Positions 53,092 through 61,904 of a stretch of DNA of 64,000 nucleotides are shown piece by piece. Position 1 is the first letter of the stretch, and every line of letters starts with the position of its first letter. The position numbers and the translations under genes were made by a program. Where the stretch lies: the NCBI GenBank assembly GCA_017461605.1, contig JAFTXN010000006.1, positions 162,216-226,215 of the forward strand. Direction: 5' to 3'. The notes under the pieces were generated by a model. The model was given only the letters and a program-made list of their open reading frames with translations. It was not told the origin of the DNA and did not search any database. This DNA is from Bacteroidaceae bacterium (lineage in GTDB: Bacteria > Bacteroidota > Bacteroidia > Bacteroidales > Bacteroidaceae).

Positions 53092-53760
53092 TTATAACAT
53101 ATACTTTGCCCAGATGGTTTCGCCCATCTTCTCCACGCTTGTCAACTTGAGTTTGGTGGGAGGCAGGTCGGCATCCAAGCCATCGAACACCGCTGCCATG
53201 CCCTTGCGTCCATCGATACCGGGACACCACATCATGCTTACTTCATCGAGCAGGCCGGCTTTCAGAAATGCACCGTTGATGTTTCCACCACCGGTAACGC
53301 TCAACCTTTCGACATTGAACGCTTCGTAGAGTATCTCCATGGCTCTCGACAAATTTATCACATCCTTCCCCGTGGCTATCCAAGAGATGTGTTGCTTGGT
53401 GAGGGCATCAAGGTATTCCTTCGGACAATCTTCCGAAGTGATTACCAGCAAGGGCATTCCGTCGAAGCTGTTCTGAGGCCAACGAAGTTTGCCCATGGTA
53501 TCGGTGGCAACGATATATCCTTTGGCACTCTCGGCTACATGAAATTGCTCATCCCCAATGGGAGACGTATCCTCAGCAATGAAAGGTTCTGGGAGTGCAT
53601 AGTGCATCTGCATCGTCACTCTGCCCATCAAAGTCGAGGGACAATCAAGTTGGTTGAGAGCTTCATAGTATTCATCAACGCTCTCTATTTGCTCTGTAAC
53701 ATCACAGTCGATGCGTCCGTCAAGGAGCGACATCATGTGGCATATAATGTATGGTCTCAT
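53092..53760 (-). CDS. RibD C-terminal-domain reductase-like protein
   Basis: 222 residues of the dihydrofolate reductase-like RibD_C family, NAD(P)H-dependent reductases related to the riboflavin-pathway RibD. Visible: CHMMSLLDGRI at the N-terminus, STLMGRVTMQ, and the nucleotide-binding LSVTGGGNINGAFLKAGLLDEV. The deaminase half of RibD is absent. The ATG at 53760 is preferred to 53796. First gene of a two-gene unit with the flavoprotein. Its natural substrate is unknown. Confidence 0.82.
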   Translation of the reverse strand: MRPYIICHMMSLLDGRIDCDVTEQIESVDEYYEALNQLDCPSTLMGRVTMQMHYALPEPFIAEDTSPIGDEQFHVAESAKGYIVATDTMGKLRWPQNSFDGMPLLVITSEDCPKEYLDALTKQHISWIATGKDVINLSRAMEILYEAFNVERLSVTGGGNINGAFLKAGLLDEVSMMWCPGIDGRKGMAAVFDGLDADLPPTKLKLTSVEKMGETIWAKYML

Positions 53761-53922
53761 CGGTTTGATTTGTAAAGTTGCTCTATGATATATCAATTTT
53801 TCTGCAGCACTTCAGAGGTATCATTGGTGGCTGACAACACCTCGTATGAAGGGAAGCATATCTTTGGGCAGGCACTTAAGAGATCTGATCAAAAGTCTCC
53901 ACCCACCCCTAAGGCTCTCGGT

Positions 53923-54843
53923 TCACTCACACAACTGTAACCAATTGCGATAGAACGCTACGGCTGCTTCCTTCCAACTGAAACAGATGCCGGCGGTGGG
54001 ATCATCGTGGTGGTAATAGTGCTCCGGAAGGTGGATGGGCAGACTCTTTGCCACGTCGCGCCGATATTCGTTTTCGAGCGTGTGGGGTTCGTACTCCAGG
54101 TGGCCGGTAATATAGACCTCGCGCCCATCTTCGGTAGCAGCCAAGCCCACTCCGCTTTCTTCGCTCTCGGCCAGGATGTGCAGGGAGTGGTGGGGAAAGT
54201 CGGCGGCTCGCACCTCTGTGTGTCGGCTGTGCGGCATGGGGAATGCAAGCGTCAGTTCCCTCAGCAGGCAGACCAACGAAGGAGCCGTAAGTTCGGTCGG
54301 AACGCGGTGTGTGAAGATGCCGAAGCGCTTGGCGGGCAATGGGTATTTGGGTATACCATAATTATAATATAGCCCGGCCTGTGCGCCCCAACAGATGTAG
54401 AGGGTGGAACGCACGCCACCGGCTTTGGCCCAATCGATGATGTGGCAGAGCTGCGGCCAATAGCGCACCTGCTCGAAGGGCAAGTGCTCGACGGGAGCAC
54501 CGGTGATGATGAGTCCGTCGAAGGTCTGACTCTCCAGTTCCTCAAAGTCGAGGTAGAACCGTTCCATATGCTCCATGGGGGTTGTCTTGTAGGTCTGACC
54601 GGCTATTTTGATGGGGATAAGCACCACGTCTTGGCCCGAAGCTGCCATCATGCGGGCGATGTCGAGTTCGGTAACCGCCTTTTGCGGCATGATGTTGAGG
54701 AAAAGGATTTTCTTTGCTCCATTCGGGAAGGCGGCACAAGCATCGGCTGCATTCAGCAAGCATTGCTTATCATATTCGCTGACGGTTGCACCCTCGGCGT
54801 GCAGGATGCTGGCACAGGGTATGTCTTGGGGTAAATATAGCAT
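53923..54843 (-). CDS. metA: Homoserine O-acetyltransferase (MetA family)
   Basis: 306 residues; activates homoserine for methionine synthesis. Catalytic Cys151 in YICWGAQAGLYY, and His246 and Glu248 in TGHLEYE, are present. The residue known to set acyl-donor choice in this family is Glu119 in TGAPVEHLPFEQV, where succinyl-CoA enzymes have Gly, so acetyl-CoA is the predicted donor. The ATG at 54843 gives MLYLPQDIPCASIL, which aligns with the family start; 14 upstream codons are dropped. It starts 5 bp after the ABC-F stop and is probably cotranscribed with it. Confidence 0.9.
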   Translation of the reverse strand: MLYLPQDIPCASILHAEGATVSEYDKQCLLNAADACAAFPNGAKKILFLNIMPQKAVTELDIARMMAASGQDVVLIPIKIAGQTYKTTPMEHMERFYLDFEELESQTFDGLIITGAPVEHLPFEQVRYWPQLCHIIDWAKAGGVRSTLYICWGAQAGLYYNYGIPKYPLPAKRFGIFTHRVPTELTAPSLVCLLRELTLAFPMPHSRHTEVRAADFPHHSLHILAESEESGVGLAATEDGREVYITGHLEYEPHTLENEYRRDVAKSLPIHLPEHYYHHDDPTAGICFSWKEAAVAFYRNWLQLCE

Positions 54844-54848
54844 CGCGG

Positions 54849-56786
54849 TTATTGGTTTTCGAGGTTCTCCATGGCACTCTCCCACTCTGCTTCGGCGGCA
54901 GCGAGCTGTGCTTTGAGTTCGGCATGACGTGTGAAGAGAGAGGTGTCCGAAGCTCCTTCGGGGGTGGAGAGCGCGGCCTCCACTTCACCGATGGCGTTCT
55001 CGATGCGCATCACTTCGGCCTCAGCCTGCGCCACACGCTGTTCGGCCTTACGCCGCTGCTTGGCCTGCTCCTTCTGCTGCTCGTAGGACATCCGCCCCTC
55101 CGAGGCCGCGGCCGGTGCTGATGTCGAGGTGTTTGCCGATGGGCTGCCGGCAGCCGAGAGGGCCGTTTGTTGGGCTGCTGCGGCTTCGCTCTTGGCCAGG
55201 AAGTCGTAGATGCCACCGATGTGTTCGCGCACCCGTCCTCCGCCGAACTCATAGACTTTGGTCACAAGTCCGTCCAGAAATTCGCGGTCGTGACTCACAA
55301 CGACCACTGTGCCGTCGAAGGCTTGTATGGCTTCCTTGAGCACATCCTTGGTGCGCATGTCGAGGTGGTTGGTGGGTTCGTCGAGGATGAGGAAGTTGAC
55401 GGGTTCGAGCAAGAGCTTGATCATGGCCAATCGGCTGCGCTCGCCGCCACTCAGCACCTTGACCTTCTTGTCGGAGGCCTCGCCGCCAAACATAAAGGCT
55501 CCCAGGATGTCGCGGATGCGAAGGCGCACATCGCCGGTGGCCACGCGGTCGATGGTATCGAAAACGGTCTGTTCGTCGTCGAGCAGTTGTGCTTGGTTTT
55601 GCGCATAATAGCCTATCTCCACATTGTGCCCGATGCGCAGGCTTCCACCGTGCGTTATCTCGCCCATGATGCACTTCACCAAGGTCGACTTTCCCTCGCC
55701 GTTGCGTCCCACAAAGGCTATCTTCTCTCCCCGTTCGATGGTGAGATTGACGCCACTGAACACATTGTGCCCGCCATAGTCCTTGCACACATCTTCGCAG
55801 ATGACGGGATAGTCACCGGAGCGTGTGCAGGGTGGGAACTTCAGGTGTAGCGATGCCGTCTCCACCTCGTCCACTTCGATGGGCACCATCTTTTCGAGTT
55901 GCTTGATGCGGCTCTGCACTTGGGCCGCCTTAGTGGGTTTGTAGCGAAAGCGTTCGATAAAATCGCGCAGGTCGGCCATTTCCTTCTGCTGATTTTCGTA
56001 TGCTCGCAACTGCTGTTCCCGGCGTTCGGCACGCAGCTTCACAAACTCATCATAACGCACCCGATAATCGATGATTTGTCCGCAGGATATTTCGAGGGTG
56101 CGATTGGTAACATTGTTAATAAAAGCACGGTCGTGCGACACCAGCACCACAGCTCCGGCCGAACGCGCCAGAAATGTTTCGAGCCAACGTATGCTCTCGA
56201 TATCGAGGTGGTTGGTAGGCTCGTCGAGCAAGAGCACGTCCGGACGGCTCAGCAGAAGTTTGGCCAGCTCGATGCGCATACGCCAACCGCCACTGAACTC
56301 GCTCGTGGCGCGTCCGAAGTCGTTGCGGCTGAAACCCAACCCCTGCAGCGTGCGCTCCATCTCGGCGCGATAGCCCTCACCGCCCATCATCTGCAGACGT
56401 TCGGTTTCGTAGGTGAAACGCTCCACCAGCTGCATATAGTCCGCGCTATCATAGTCGGTGCGTTCGGCCAGCTCGTCATTGAGTCGCTGCACATGCTCCT
56501 GCATCTCGCCGATGTGAGCAAAGGCTTTCTCCGTCTCCTCGAGCACGGTGCAATCGTCGCTGAGCACCATCACCTGCGGCAGATAGGCCACGCTGATGCC
56601 GCGTTCCACGGCCACGGTTCCGTGTGTGGGCACTTGCTGTCCGGCCAAGATTTTGAGCAAGGTGCTCTTGCCTGCACCGTTCTTTCCCACCAGGGCTATG
56701 CGGTCCTTGCGGTTGATCACGAAAGCGGCATCGCTGAAGAGCGGACGCACGCCGAATTCCACACCCAAAGCTTCTGCTGAAATCAA
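54849..56786 (-). CDS. ABC-F family ATPase
   Basis: 645 residues with two ABC ATPase domains and no membrane segment, the ribosome-associated ABC-F type (translation rescue or assembly). Walker A GKNGAGKST at 34-42 and GRNGEGKST near 360; signatures SGGWRMRIEL and SGGERSRLAM; Walker B LLLDEPTNHLD and LILDEPTNHLD; the linker after the first domain is long and basic. A Pro/Ala/Ser-rich stretch and a charged coiled coil end the protein. The start is the TTG at 56784-56786 (ISAEALGVEFGVRP...), because an AAGGAGGA ribosome site lies 7 bases before it and the ORF upstream reads through the promoter. Followed by metA. Confidence 0.92.
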   Translation of the reverse strand: MISAEALGVEFGVRPLFSDAAFVINRKDRIALVGKNGAGKSTLLKILAGQQVPTHGTVAVERGISVAYLPQVMVLSDDCTVLEETEKAFAHIGEMQEHVQRLNDELAERTDYDSADYMQLVERFTYETERLQMMGGEGYRAEMERTLQGLGFSRNDFGRATSEFSGGWRMRIELAKLLLSRPDVLLLDEPTNHLDIESIRWLETFLARSAGAVVLVSHDRAFINNVTNRTLEISCGQIIDYRVRYDEFVKLRAERREQQLRAYENQQKEMADLRDFIERFRYKPTKAAQVQSRIKQLEKMVPIEVDEVETASLHLKFPPCTRSGDYPVICEDVCKDYGGHNVFSGVNLTIERGEKIAFVGRNGEGKSTLVKCIMGEITHGGSLRIGHNVEIGYYAQNQAQLLDDEQTVFDTIDRVATGDVRLRIRDILGAFMFGGEASDKKVKVLSGGERSRLAMIKLLLEPVNFLILDEPTNHLDMRTKDVLKEAIQAFDGTVVVVSHDREFLDGLVTKVYEFGGGRVREHIGGIYDFLAKSEAAAAQQTALSAAGSPSANTSTSAPAAASEGRMSYEQQKEQAKQRRKAEQRVAQAEAEVMRIENAIGEVEAALSTPEGASDTSLFTRHAELKAQLAAAEAEWESAMENLENQ

Positions 56787-56792
56787 AATAGG

Positions 56793-56800
56793 TCCTCCTT
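56793..56800 (-). promoter_or_regulatory. Strong Shine-Dalgarno site setting a TTG start
   Basis: AAGGAGGA on the minus strand ends 6-7 bases before the TTG of the ABC-F gene. Such a strong site is unusual in Bacteroidetes and decides the start. Confidence 0.75.
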
Positions 56801-56813
56801 GTCTGTTTATATC

Positions 56814-56835
56814 TACATATATGTACGCGCACGCG
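56814..56835 (-). other. 22-bp alternating pyrimidine-purine tract in the ABC-F leader
   Basis: TACATATATGTACGCGCACGCG alternates strictly for 22 bases. It lies in the 5' leader of the ABC-F mRNA and resembles the tract at 31367-31390. Confidence 0.45.
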
Positions 56836-56850
56836 GAGCGTATCAAGGAG

Positions 56851-56881
56851 CAAAAGTAGTGCACGGGCGGATTACTACCAA
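56851..56881 (-). promoter_or_regulatory. Promoter of the ABC-F-metA operon
   Basis: On the minus strand TTGG at 56878-56881, 19 bases, TACTTTTG at 56851-56858. Leader of about 60 bases. Confidence 0.7.
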
Positions 56882-56945
56882 GCCCGCAACCGCTTTTTCT
56901 TGCGTTGCCGGCATAACAAGAGGCTCTTCCATGCCCCACGCAGTG

Positions 56946-57080
56946 CTTACGACAGCATCGAGAATGCTTCTCGCTGCAGTATCACGGCTTGACACTGCAG
57001 TATCTTCGGCATGACACTGCAGTATCTCCGGCATGACACTGCAGTATCATCGGCTTGACACAAATCTGCAGTGCTTCCGG
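56946..57080 (+). repeat. 22-bp-period palindromic array D
   Basis: Units of 22 bases start at 56968, 56990, 57012 and 57034; three read TGACACTGCAGTATC followed by TTCGGCA, TCCGGCA or ATCGGCT. The next unit (57056) changes to the ATCTGCAGTGCTTCCGG sequence found in array B. The core CACTGCAGTATC is that of array C. It occupies most of the 484-bp gap 56787-57270 between two divergent promoters. Confidence 0.8.
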
Positions 57081-57155
57081 CCACTTTGCCCCCCATTCGC
57101 TGTCCTTCTGCATGACTCTCGTTGTACGCCATCCGGCAAGTTTCAAGTCGCAGAC

Positions 57156-57186
57156 TTGTCCGAGCAACTTATTCTTCTTACTTTTG
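57156..57186 (+). promoter_or_regulatory. Promoter of the small protein-TlpA-YgiQ genes
   Basis: TTGT at 57156-57159, 19 bases, TACTTTTG at 57179-57186. Leader of about 78 bases. Confidence 0.65.
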
Positions 57187-57270
57187 CCATGACGCGCCCC
57201 GAGGCATCACATGCGGAAGCGGCGTCACCCGACAAACTACACTTCAACCGAAACCCAAAATACCCTCAAC

Positions 57271-57591
57271 ATGAAAAACATACAGCTCAACGAAAGCGGC
57301 ACACGCCACCTCGACATCACAGAAGAGAACCTGCTGACCATCCGCAAGTACAACCTCTTTGCCGGACTGGTAGGCTCCACCGGCTACATCACAGAGGAGG
57401 TGCTCGAGAAGCTGCGCCACACCATCCGATCGCTCATCGCATCGTCGGCCGAAGACACCAAGGACCTGCTCGACCTGTGCATCGACGTGATATACCACGA
57501 CAAGATGAAAGCCTACGGACTGCGCAACCTGATCGCCGCCTACAACGAATGGGAGAAAAGCGATGCCGAGACATCTGCACCGCAAGAATAA
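57271..57591 (+). CDS. Small helical protein, hypothetical
   Basis: 106 residues, not recognised. No signal peptide or membrane segment. The sequence is mainly predicted helix (EENLLTIRKYNLFAGLVGSTGYITEEVLEKLRHTI region), with an acidic C-terminus. The ATG at 57271 is chosen because the 20 codons upstream in frame overlap the -7 box region. The gene is followed by the TlpA-like gene after 29 bp, suggesting one transcript. Its role may relate to that protein but nothing shows it. Confidence 0.65.
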   Translation: MKNIQLNESGTRHLDITEENLLTIRKYNLFAGLVGSTGYITEEVLEKLRHTIRSLIASSAEDTKDLLDLCIDVIYHDKMKAYGLRNLIAAYNEWEKSDAETSAPQE

Positions 57592-57620
57592 TCATCCGAG
57601 AAACACATAAACATTTCACC

Positions 57621-58697
57621 ATGAACAAGAAACTCATCACCGCCCTGCTCATCGCAACGGCCGGTGCGTCAGCCACTTTTGCCCAAGAATATACCCTCAC
57701 CGGAACAGCCCCCGAAGGCATCACAGAAGTGGTGCTGCACCACTACAGCGCACCGCGCCAACAGCCCGACACCGTGGCCGTCAACGCCGGAACTTTTGTC
57801 ATCAGCGGCAAGGCAGACGGCAACATCTTCGGAGAGTTGGAGGTCAACAAGAAGTTCTATCCCGTTATACTCGAAGGCACGCTCACCTTTGATGTCGACA
57901 ACAAAATCACCGGCACCCGTGAGCAGCAATGCCTGCATCAATGGCTCACACGCATCAAGCCCACAGCCGAAAAGGCTGCAAGCATCATGAACGAATATAA
58001 CGAGCTGCGCCAAAGCGGAAAGCCCATAAGCGACAGTCTGCACACGCACTATTCGGAAAGATATATGGCCTGCGTGAACGAGGTACTCGGCATTCTCAAG
58101 CCTTGTTTCCCGGAGTACACCGACATGAAGTTTCCCGCCTATTTCCTCTATCAGTTTTCTGCCTATATGGACCGCGAAGAACTGCTCGCACTGGCCGATG
58201 AGAAACCCGTATACCTCGAACAGCCCCTCATGGCAGCACTCAATCAGCGCATCGACGGATGGCGCAAACAGGCAGTGGGCACCCCCTTCACAGATATGTC
58301 GATGGCCGACACCACCGGCACCATGCGCCGGCTCTCCGAGTTCGTGGGCAAAGGCAACTACGTGCTAATCGACTTCTGGGCATCGTGGTGCGGACCATGC
58401 CGTCGCGACATGCCACACGTCAAAGCACTCTACGAAAAGTATCATCCCAAAGGATTTGACATCGTAGGCATCTCCTTCGATAACAACCACAAGGCATGGG
58501 TATCCGCCATCCGTAAGATGCAGCTCCCCTGGCACCACATCAGCGACCTGAAAGGATGGGAAAGCCTCGGAGCCTCCACTTACGGCATCTACTCGATACC
58601 AGCCACACTGCTCATAGCACCCGACGGAAAGATAGCAGCCTCCGGACTGCGCGGTGAAGCGCTCGACAAAAAGCTGTCCGAAATCTACGGCGAATAA
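57621..58697 (+). CDS. TlpA-like thioredoxin-fold protein, exported
   Basis: 358 residues. Signal peptide about 1-21 (MNKKLITALLIATAGASATFA). Residues about 25-100 match the DUF4369-type beta domain common in Bacteroidetes (FVISGKADGNIFGEL). The C-terminal domain is TlpA/ResA-like with WCGPC at 256-260 (Cys257, Cys260) and a cis-Pro in YSIPATLLI. Probably periplasmic, keeping other proteins' thiols reduced. A longer frame from 57033 has no supported start. YgiQ follows after 48 bp. Confidence 0.88.
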   Translation: MNKKLITALLIATAGASATFAQEYTLTGTAPEGITEVVLHHYSAPRQQPDTVAVNAGTFVISGKADGNIFGELEVNKKFYPVILEGTLTFDVDNKITGTREQQCLHQWLTRIKPTAEKAASIMNEYNELRQSGKPISDSLHTHYSERYMACVNEVLGILKPCFPEYTDMKFPAYFLYQFSAYMDREELLALADEKPVYLEQPLMAALNQRIDGWRKQAVGTPFTDMSMADTTGTMRRLSEFVGKGNYVLIDFWASWCGPCRRDMPHVKALYEKYHPKGFDIVGISFDNNHKAWVSAIRKMQLPWHHISDLKGWESLGASTYGIYSIPATLLIAPDGKIAASGLRGEALDKKLSEIYGE

Positions 58698-58745
58698 GTG
58701 CGCTATCTTTTTGCGCAAAAGCCCCACACAAATCCTCCAAGCACC

Positions 58746-60710
58746 ATGCAAACAACAGTCAAAGCCTCTGCCTTTCTCCCCACCACACGCAAGGAGATGG
58801 AAGCGCGCGGCTGGGAGCAAGCCGACATCATCCTGTTTTCGGCCGATGCCTATGTGGACCATCCCTCATTCGGAGCCGCCGTCATCGGCAGACTGCTCGA
58901 AGCCGAAGGATGGCGCGTCTGCATCGTTCCGCAACCCGACTGGCATGGCGACTTCCGCGATTTCAAGAAACTGGGTCGCCCACGCCTCTTCTTCGCCGTG
59001 GCACCGGGATGCATGGACTCGATGGTCAACAAGTACACAGCCAATCGACGCCTGCGCTCCGAAGATGCCTACAGTCCGGACGGGCGACACGACATGCGCC
59101 CCGAATACCCCACCATCGTCTACACCGACATACTGAAGCGTCTCTTCCCCGACGTACCGGTGGTGTTGGGAGGCATTGAGGCTTCACTGCGAAGGGTAAG
59201 CCACTACGACTACTGGAAAAACTGCTTGCGCCCCTCCATACTTTGCGACAGCCATGCCGACCTCATCATCTATGGCATGGGCGAGCTGCCCATTACCGAC
59301 CTCTGCCGTCTGCTGGATGACAAACTACTGCACGGCATCGAGAAGCGAAAGGTGGAGACCCGCGACTTCCATCAGTTGCTGCAACGCTATCCCATTCGAC
59401 AGACCGTGATGCTTTGCGCCGAAGCCGACATTCCCGGCGGCATCACCACAGACGACATCCGCCTGCACAGCTACGAGGAGTGCCAACGCCACCCTGAGCA
59501 TCAGGCTGAGAACTTCAGACACGTCGAAGAAGAGAGCAACCGACTGACACCGCAGCGCATAGTGCAAGCCACCGGCCGGCAGTTCGTCGTTGTCAACCCA
59601 CCCTATCCACCCCTCACGACTGAACAGATAGACCGCTCGTTCGATCTCCCTTATACCCGTTTGCCCCACCCCAAATACAAAGGAAAGCGCATTCCGGCCT
59701 ACGAGATGATCAAGCACTCGGTCAACATACATCGTGGCTGCTTCGGTGGTTGCGCCTTCTGCACCATCTCGGCGCACCAGGGCAAGTTCATCATGAGCCG
59801 ATCGAAAGAGAGCATTCTGCGCGAAGTGGAACAAGTAACCCGAATGCCCGATTTCAAAGGCTACCTCAGCGACCTCGGCGGTCCTTCTGCCAATATGTAT
59901 CGCATGGAAGGGCGCGACAAGAAGCTATGCCAACGATGCAAACGCCCCTCATGCATCCACCCCGGGGTATGCCCCAACCTCAACACCGACCATCGGCCGC
60001 TCATAGACATCTACCGAGCTGTCGATGCCCTGCCCGGCATCAAGAAGAGCTTCATCGGCAGCGGTGTGCGCTATGACCTGCTCCTACATCGTTCGAAAGA
60101 CGACAGCATCAATCAAGCAGCCGACAACTACACCCGCGAACTCATCACCCGCCACGTTTCGGGCCGCTTGAAAGTAGCACCCGAGCATACAGCCAACCGA
60201 GTGCTGCAACTCATGCGCAAGCCATCGTTCAGCCAATTCCACACATTCAAGCAAATCTTCGAACGCATCAATCGCGAAGCCGGGCTGAACCAACAAATTA
60301 TTCCTTACTTCATCTCCTCACACCCCGGCTGCACCGCCGAGGACATGGCAGAATTGGCAGCCGAAACCAAGAGCCTGAACTTCCAATTGGAACAAGTACA
60401 GGACTTCACCCCCACCCCCATGACCGTTTCCACCGAGGCATGGCACACCGGTCTGCATCCATACACCTTGCAACCCGTATTCTCCGCAAAAACACCCGAA
60501 GAGAAGCTCCGCCAACGCATGTTCTTCTTTTGGTACAAGCCCGAAGAACGTGCAAAAATCTGCACCGAGCTCCGACGCATGAAGCGTGAAGACCTCATTC
60601 GGAAACTCTATCCCCAACAAGCACGAACACACAAGGAGAAAGCACAACAGCCAAACAAAAAATCCCCCCGTGCTTCCCAACAAAGAAAAACAAAACCGAA
60701 GCGATTTTAA
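58746..60710 (+). CDS. YgiQ family radical SAM protein
   Basis: 654 residues. The 4Fe-4S cluster ligands are Cys332, Cys336 and Cys339 in GCFGGCAFCT. An N-terminal cobalamin-like domain region (DIILFSADAYVDHPSFGAAV) and the UPF0313 motif block (PEYPTIVYTD, VVLGGIEASLRR) identify the YgiQ family, whose reaction is not established. The Lys/Gln-rich tail (last 40 residues) is disordered. The ATG at 58746 is preferred; the frame opens at a GTG right after the TlpA stop. It is the last gene of the unit. Confidence 0.9.
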   Translation: MQTTVKASAFLPTTRKEMEARGWEQADIILFSADAYVDHPSFGAAVIGRLLEAEGWRVCIVPQPDWHGDFRDFKKLGRPRLFFAVAPGCMDSMVNKYTANRRLRSEDAYSPDGRHDMRPEYPTIVYTDILKRLFPDVPVVLGGIEASLRRVSHYDYWKNCLRPSILCDSHADLIIYGMGELPITDLCRLLDDKLLHGIEKRKVETRDFHQLLQRYPIRQTVMLCAEADIPGGITTDDIRLHSYEECQRHPEHQAENFRHVEEESNRLTPQRIVQATGRQFVVVNPPYPPLTTEQIDRSFDLPYTRLPHPKYKGKRIPAYEMIKHSVNIHRGCFGGCAFCTISAHQGKFIMSRSKESILREVEQVTRMPDFKGYLSDLGGPSANMYRMEGRDKKLCQRCKRPSCIHPGVCPNLNTDHRPLIDIYRAVDALPGIKKSFIGSGVRYDLLLHRSKDDSINQAADNYTRELITRHVSGRLKVAPEHTANRVLQLMRKPSFSQFHTFKQIFERINREAGLNQQIIPYFISSHPGCTAEDMAELAAETKSLNFQLEQVQDFTPTPMTVSTEAWHTGLHPYTLQPVFSAKTPEEKLRQRMFFFWYKPEERAKICTELRRMKREDLIRKLYPQQARTHKEKAQQPNKKSPRASQQRKTKPKRF

Positions 60711-60856
60711 GTTTACCCCATACGCTTATCGGTCGGATGCTGAGCCTTTATTCTAAGGGCTCTTTTCGTTCAAACCAAACATTATTTTACAAATCACCCG
60801 CTTTTTCTGATTTACTTTTACCTCGGTTTTACGTCCTCATAGTAGAAGCAACAATT

Positions 60857-61351
60857 ATGACGAAGGACAGATTTGACATATTGTCGAAGAGAATCAGAGG
60901 TAAGCTGCTCGCGTTGGCGAAGAGCTTTGCGCTACCTTCGGGTGTGGAGCCTGATGACGTAGTGCAGGAGGCTTTGATTGCACTTTGGGAACTGACGGAG
61001 CAAGGTTACCCGATGAAGGATGCCGAGGCGATGGCCGTAAGACTGACGAAGAATATCTGCGTGAATCACTATCGAGAGGCACGTCTGAAGGAGCAGGCGC
61101 TAACACACGACAACTACCTTGGCGGAACCGAAGCTACCATACTGACCGACAGCGAAGACCTGAAGCGTATACAGAAGAGCGTCTACAGCTCGCTCACCAC
61201 TACTCAGCGGGAGTATCTGTACCTGAGGAACGATGAGGGACTATCGCTTGACGAGATAGCCGCACGCACAGGCAAGCCCAAAACAAGCATCAAGTCTACC
61301 CTGTCGAAAGCACGAAAACAGATGTTGGAACTAATAAAAGGTCAATTATAA
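60857..61351 (+). CDS. ECF-type RNA polymerase sigma factor
   Basis: 164 residues. Region 2 has DDVVQEALIALWE (about 34-46) and region 4 has LTTTQREYLYLRNDEGLSLDEIAARTGKPKTSIKSTLSKARKQM-type helix-turn-helix (from about residue 112). The ATG at 60857 is preferred; the 40 codons upstream in frame are poorly supported. The stop overlaps the start of the next gene by one base (TAATG). Such sigma/membrane-protein pairs usually act as surface-signal switches. Confidence 0.88.
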   Translation: MTKDRFDILSKRIRGKLLALAKSFALPSGVEPDDVVQEALIALWELTEQGYPMKDAEAMAVRLTKNICVNHYREARLKEQALTHDNYLGGTEATILTDSEDLKRIQKSVYSSLTTTQREYLYLRNDEGLSLDEIAARTGKPKTSIKSTLSKARKQMLELIKGQL

Positions 61352-61884
61352 TGGATATAAAGGATAAATATACACGTATGGCGCTTGTTGCCAAGTACCT
61401 CGAAGCAGAAACGACGCTGACCGAGGAAACTTTGCTCGCCGACTATTATGCTGCGAATGAACCAGAGGAAGAAGAACGGAACATCGCCCTAATGATACGA
61501 GCGGAGCACGCCAACGAGACGCTGCTCTCCAAGGAAAGAGCCGAGGAGTTTGACCGTATCGTGGACCAGACAAAGCCCAAGCAGCTCAAACCTTACCTTC
61601 GGCGTATGGCCTATGCTATCGGCACAGCAGCTGCCATCGCTCTGTTGCTTGTGTTCAACGTAGCCCTACCGCACGAGGCAGAGCCAAGCAACTCCATCAC
61701 GACTGTAGAAATTGCCGGATACGTGCAACAACTGATGAACATGGAGGATGTAGAAACAATATCGGCATCACCCGTTAAAGACTGCGTGCTTGTGACAGCC
61801 ACGCTTACAGATGGCACTACAAAGATGTTCATTATGAACAAAGACACGGAGAAAGGAAGTACTTCAATGCTAGCAATAAACTAA
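61351..61884 (+). CDS. Putative membrane anti-sigma factor
   Basis: 177 residues. An acidic cytosolic-looking N-terminal part (1-80) rich in Glu, one transmembrane helix at about 87-105 (AYAIGTAAAIALLLVFNVAL), and a small C-terminal domain (GYVQQLMNMEDVETI...TDGTTKMFIM) outside. No zinc-binding anti-sigma motif is seen. The one-base overlap with the sigma gene and topology suggest it holds that sigma factor. The identification rests on context. Confidence 0.65.
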   Translation: MDIKDKYTRMALVAKYLEAETTLTEETLLADYYAANEPEEEERNIALMIRAEHANETLLSKERAEEFDRIVDQTKPKQLKPYLRRMAYAIGTAAAIALLLVFNVALPHEAEPSNSITTVEIAGYVQQLMNMEDVETISASPVKDCVLVTATLTDGTTKMFIMNKDTEKGSTSMLAIN

Positions 61885-61904
61885 AACAACTAAAAAACAA
61901 AATC

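Noticed and set aside
57033-57620. N-terminal extension of the TlpA-like gene to 57033
   Set aside because: It would run through array D, the promoter and the whole 106-residue gene; a clean signal peptide begins at 57621.
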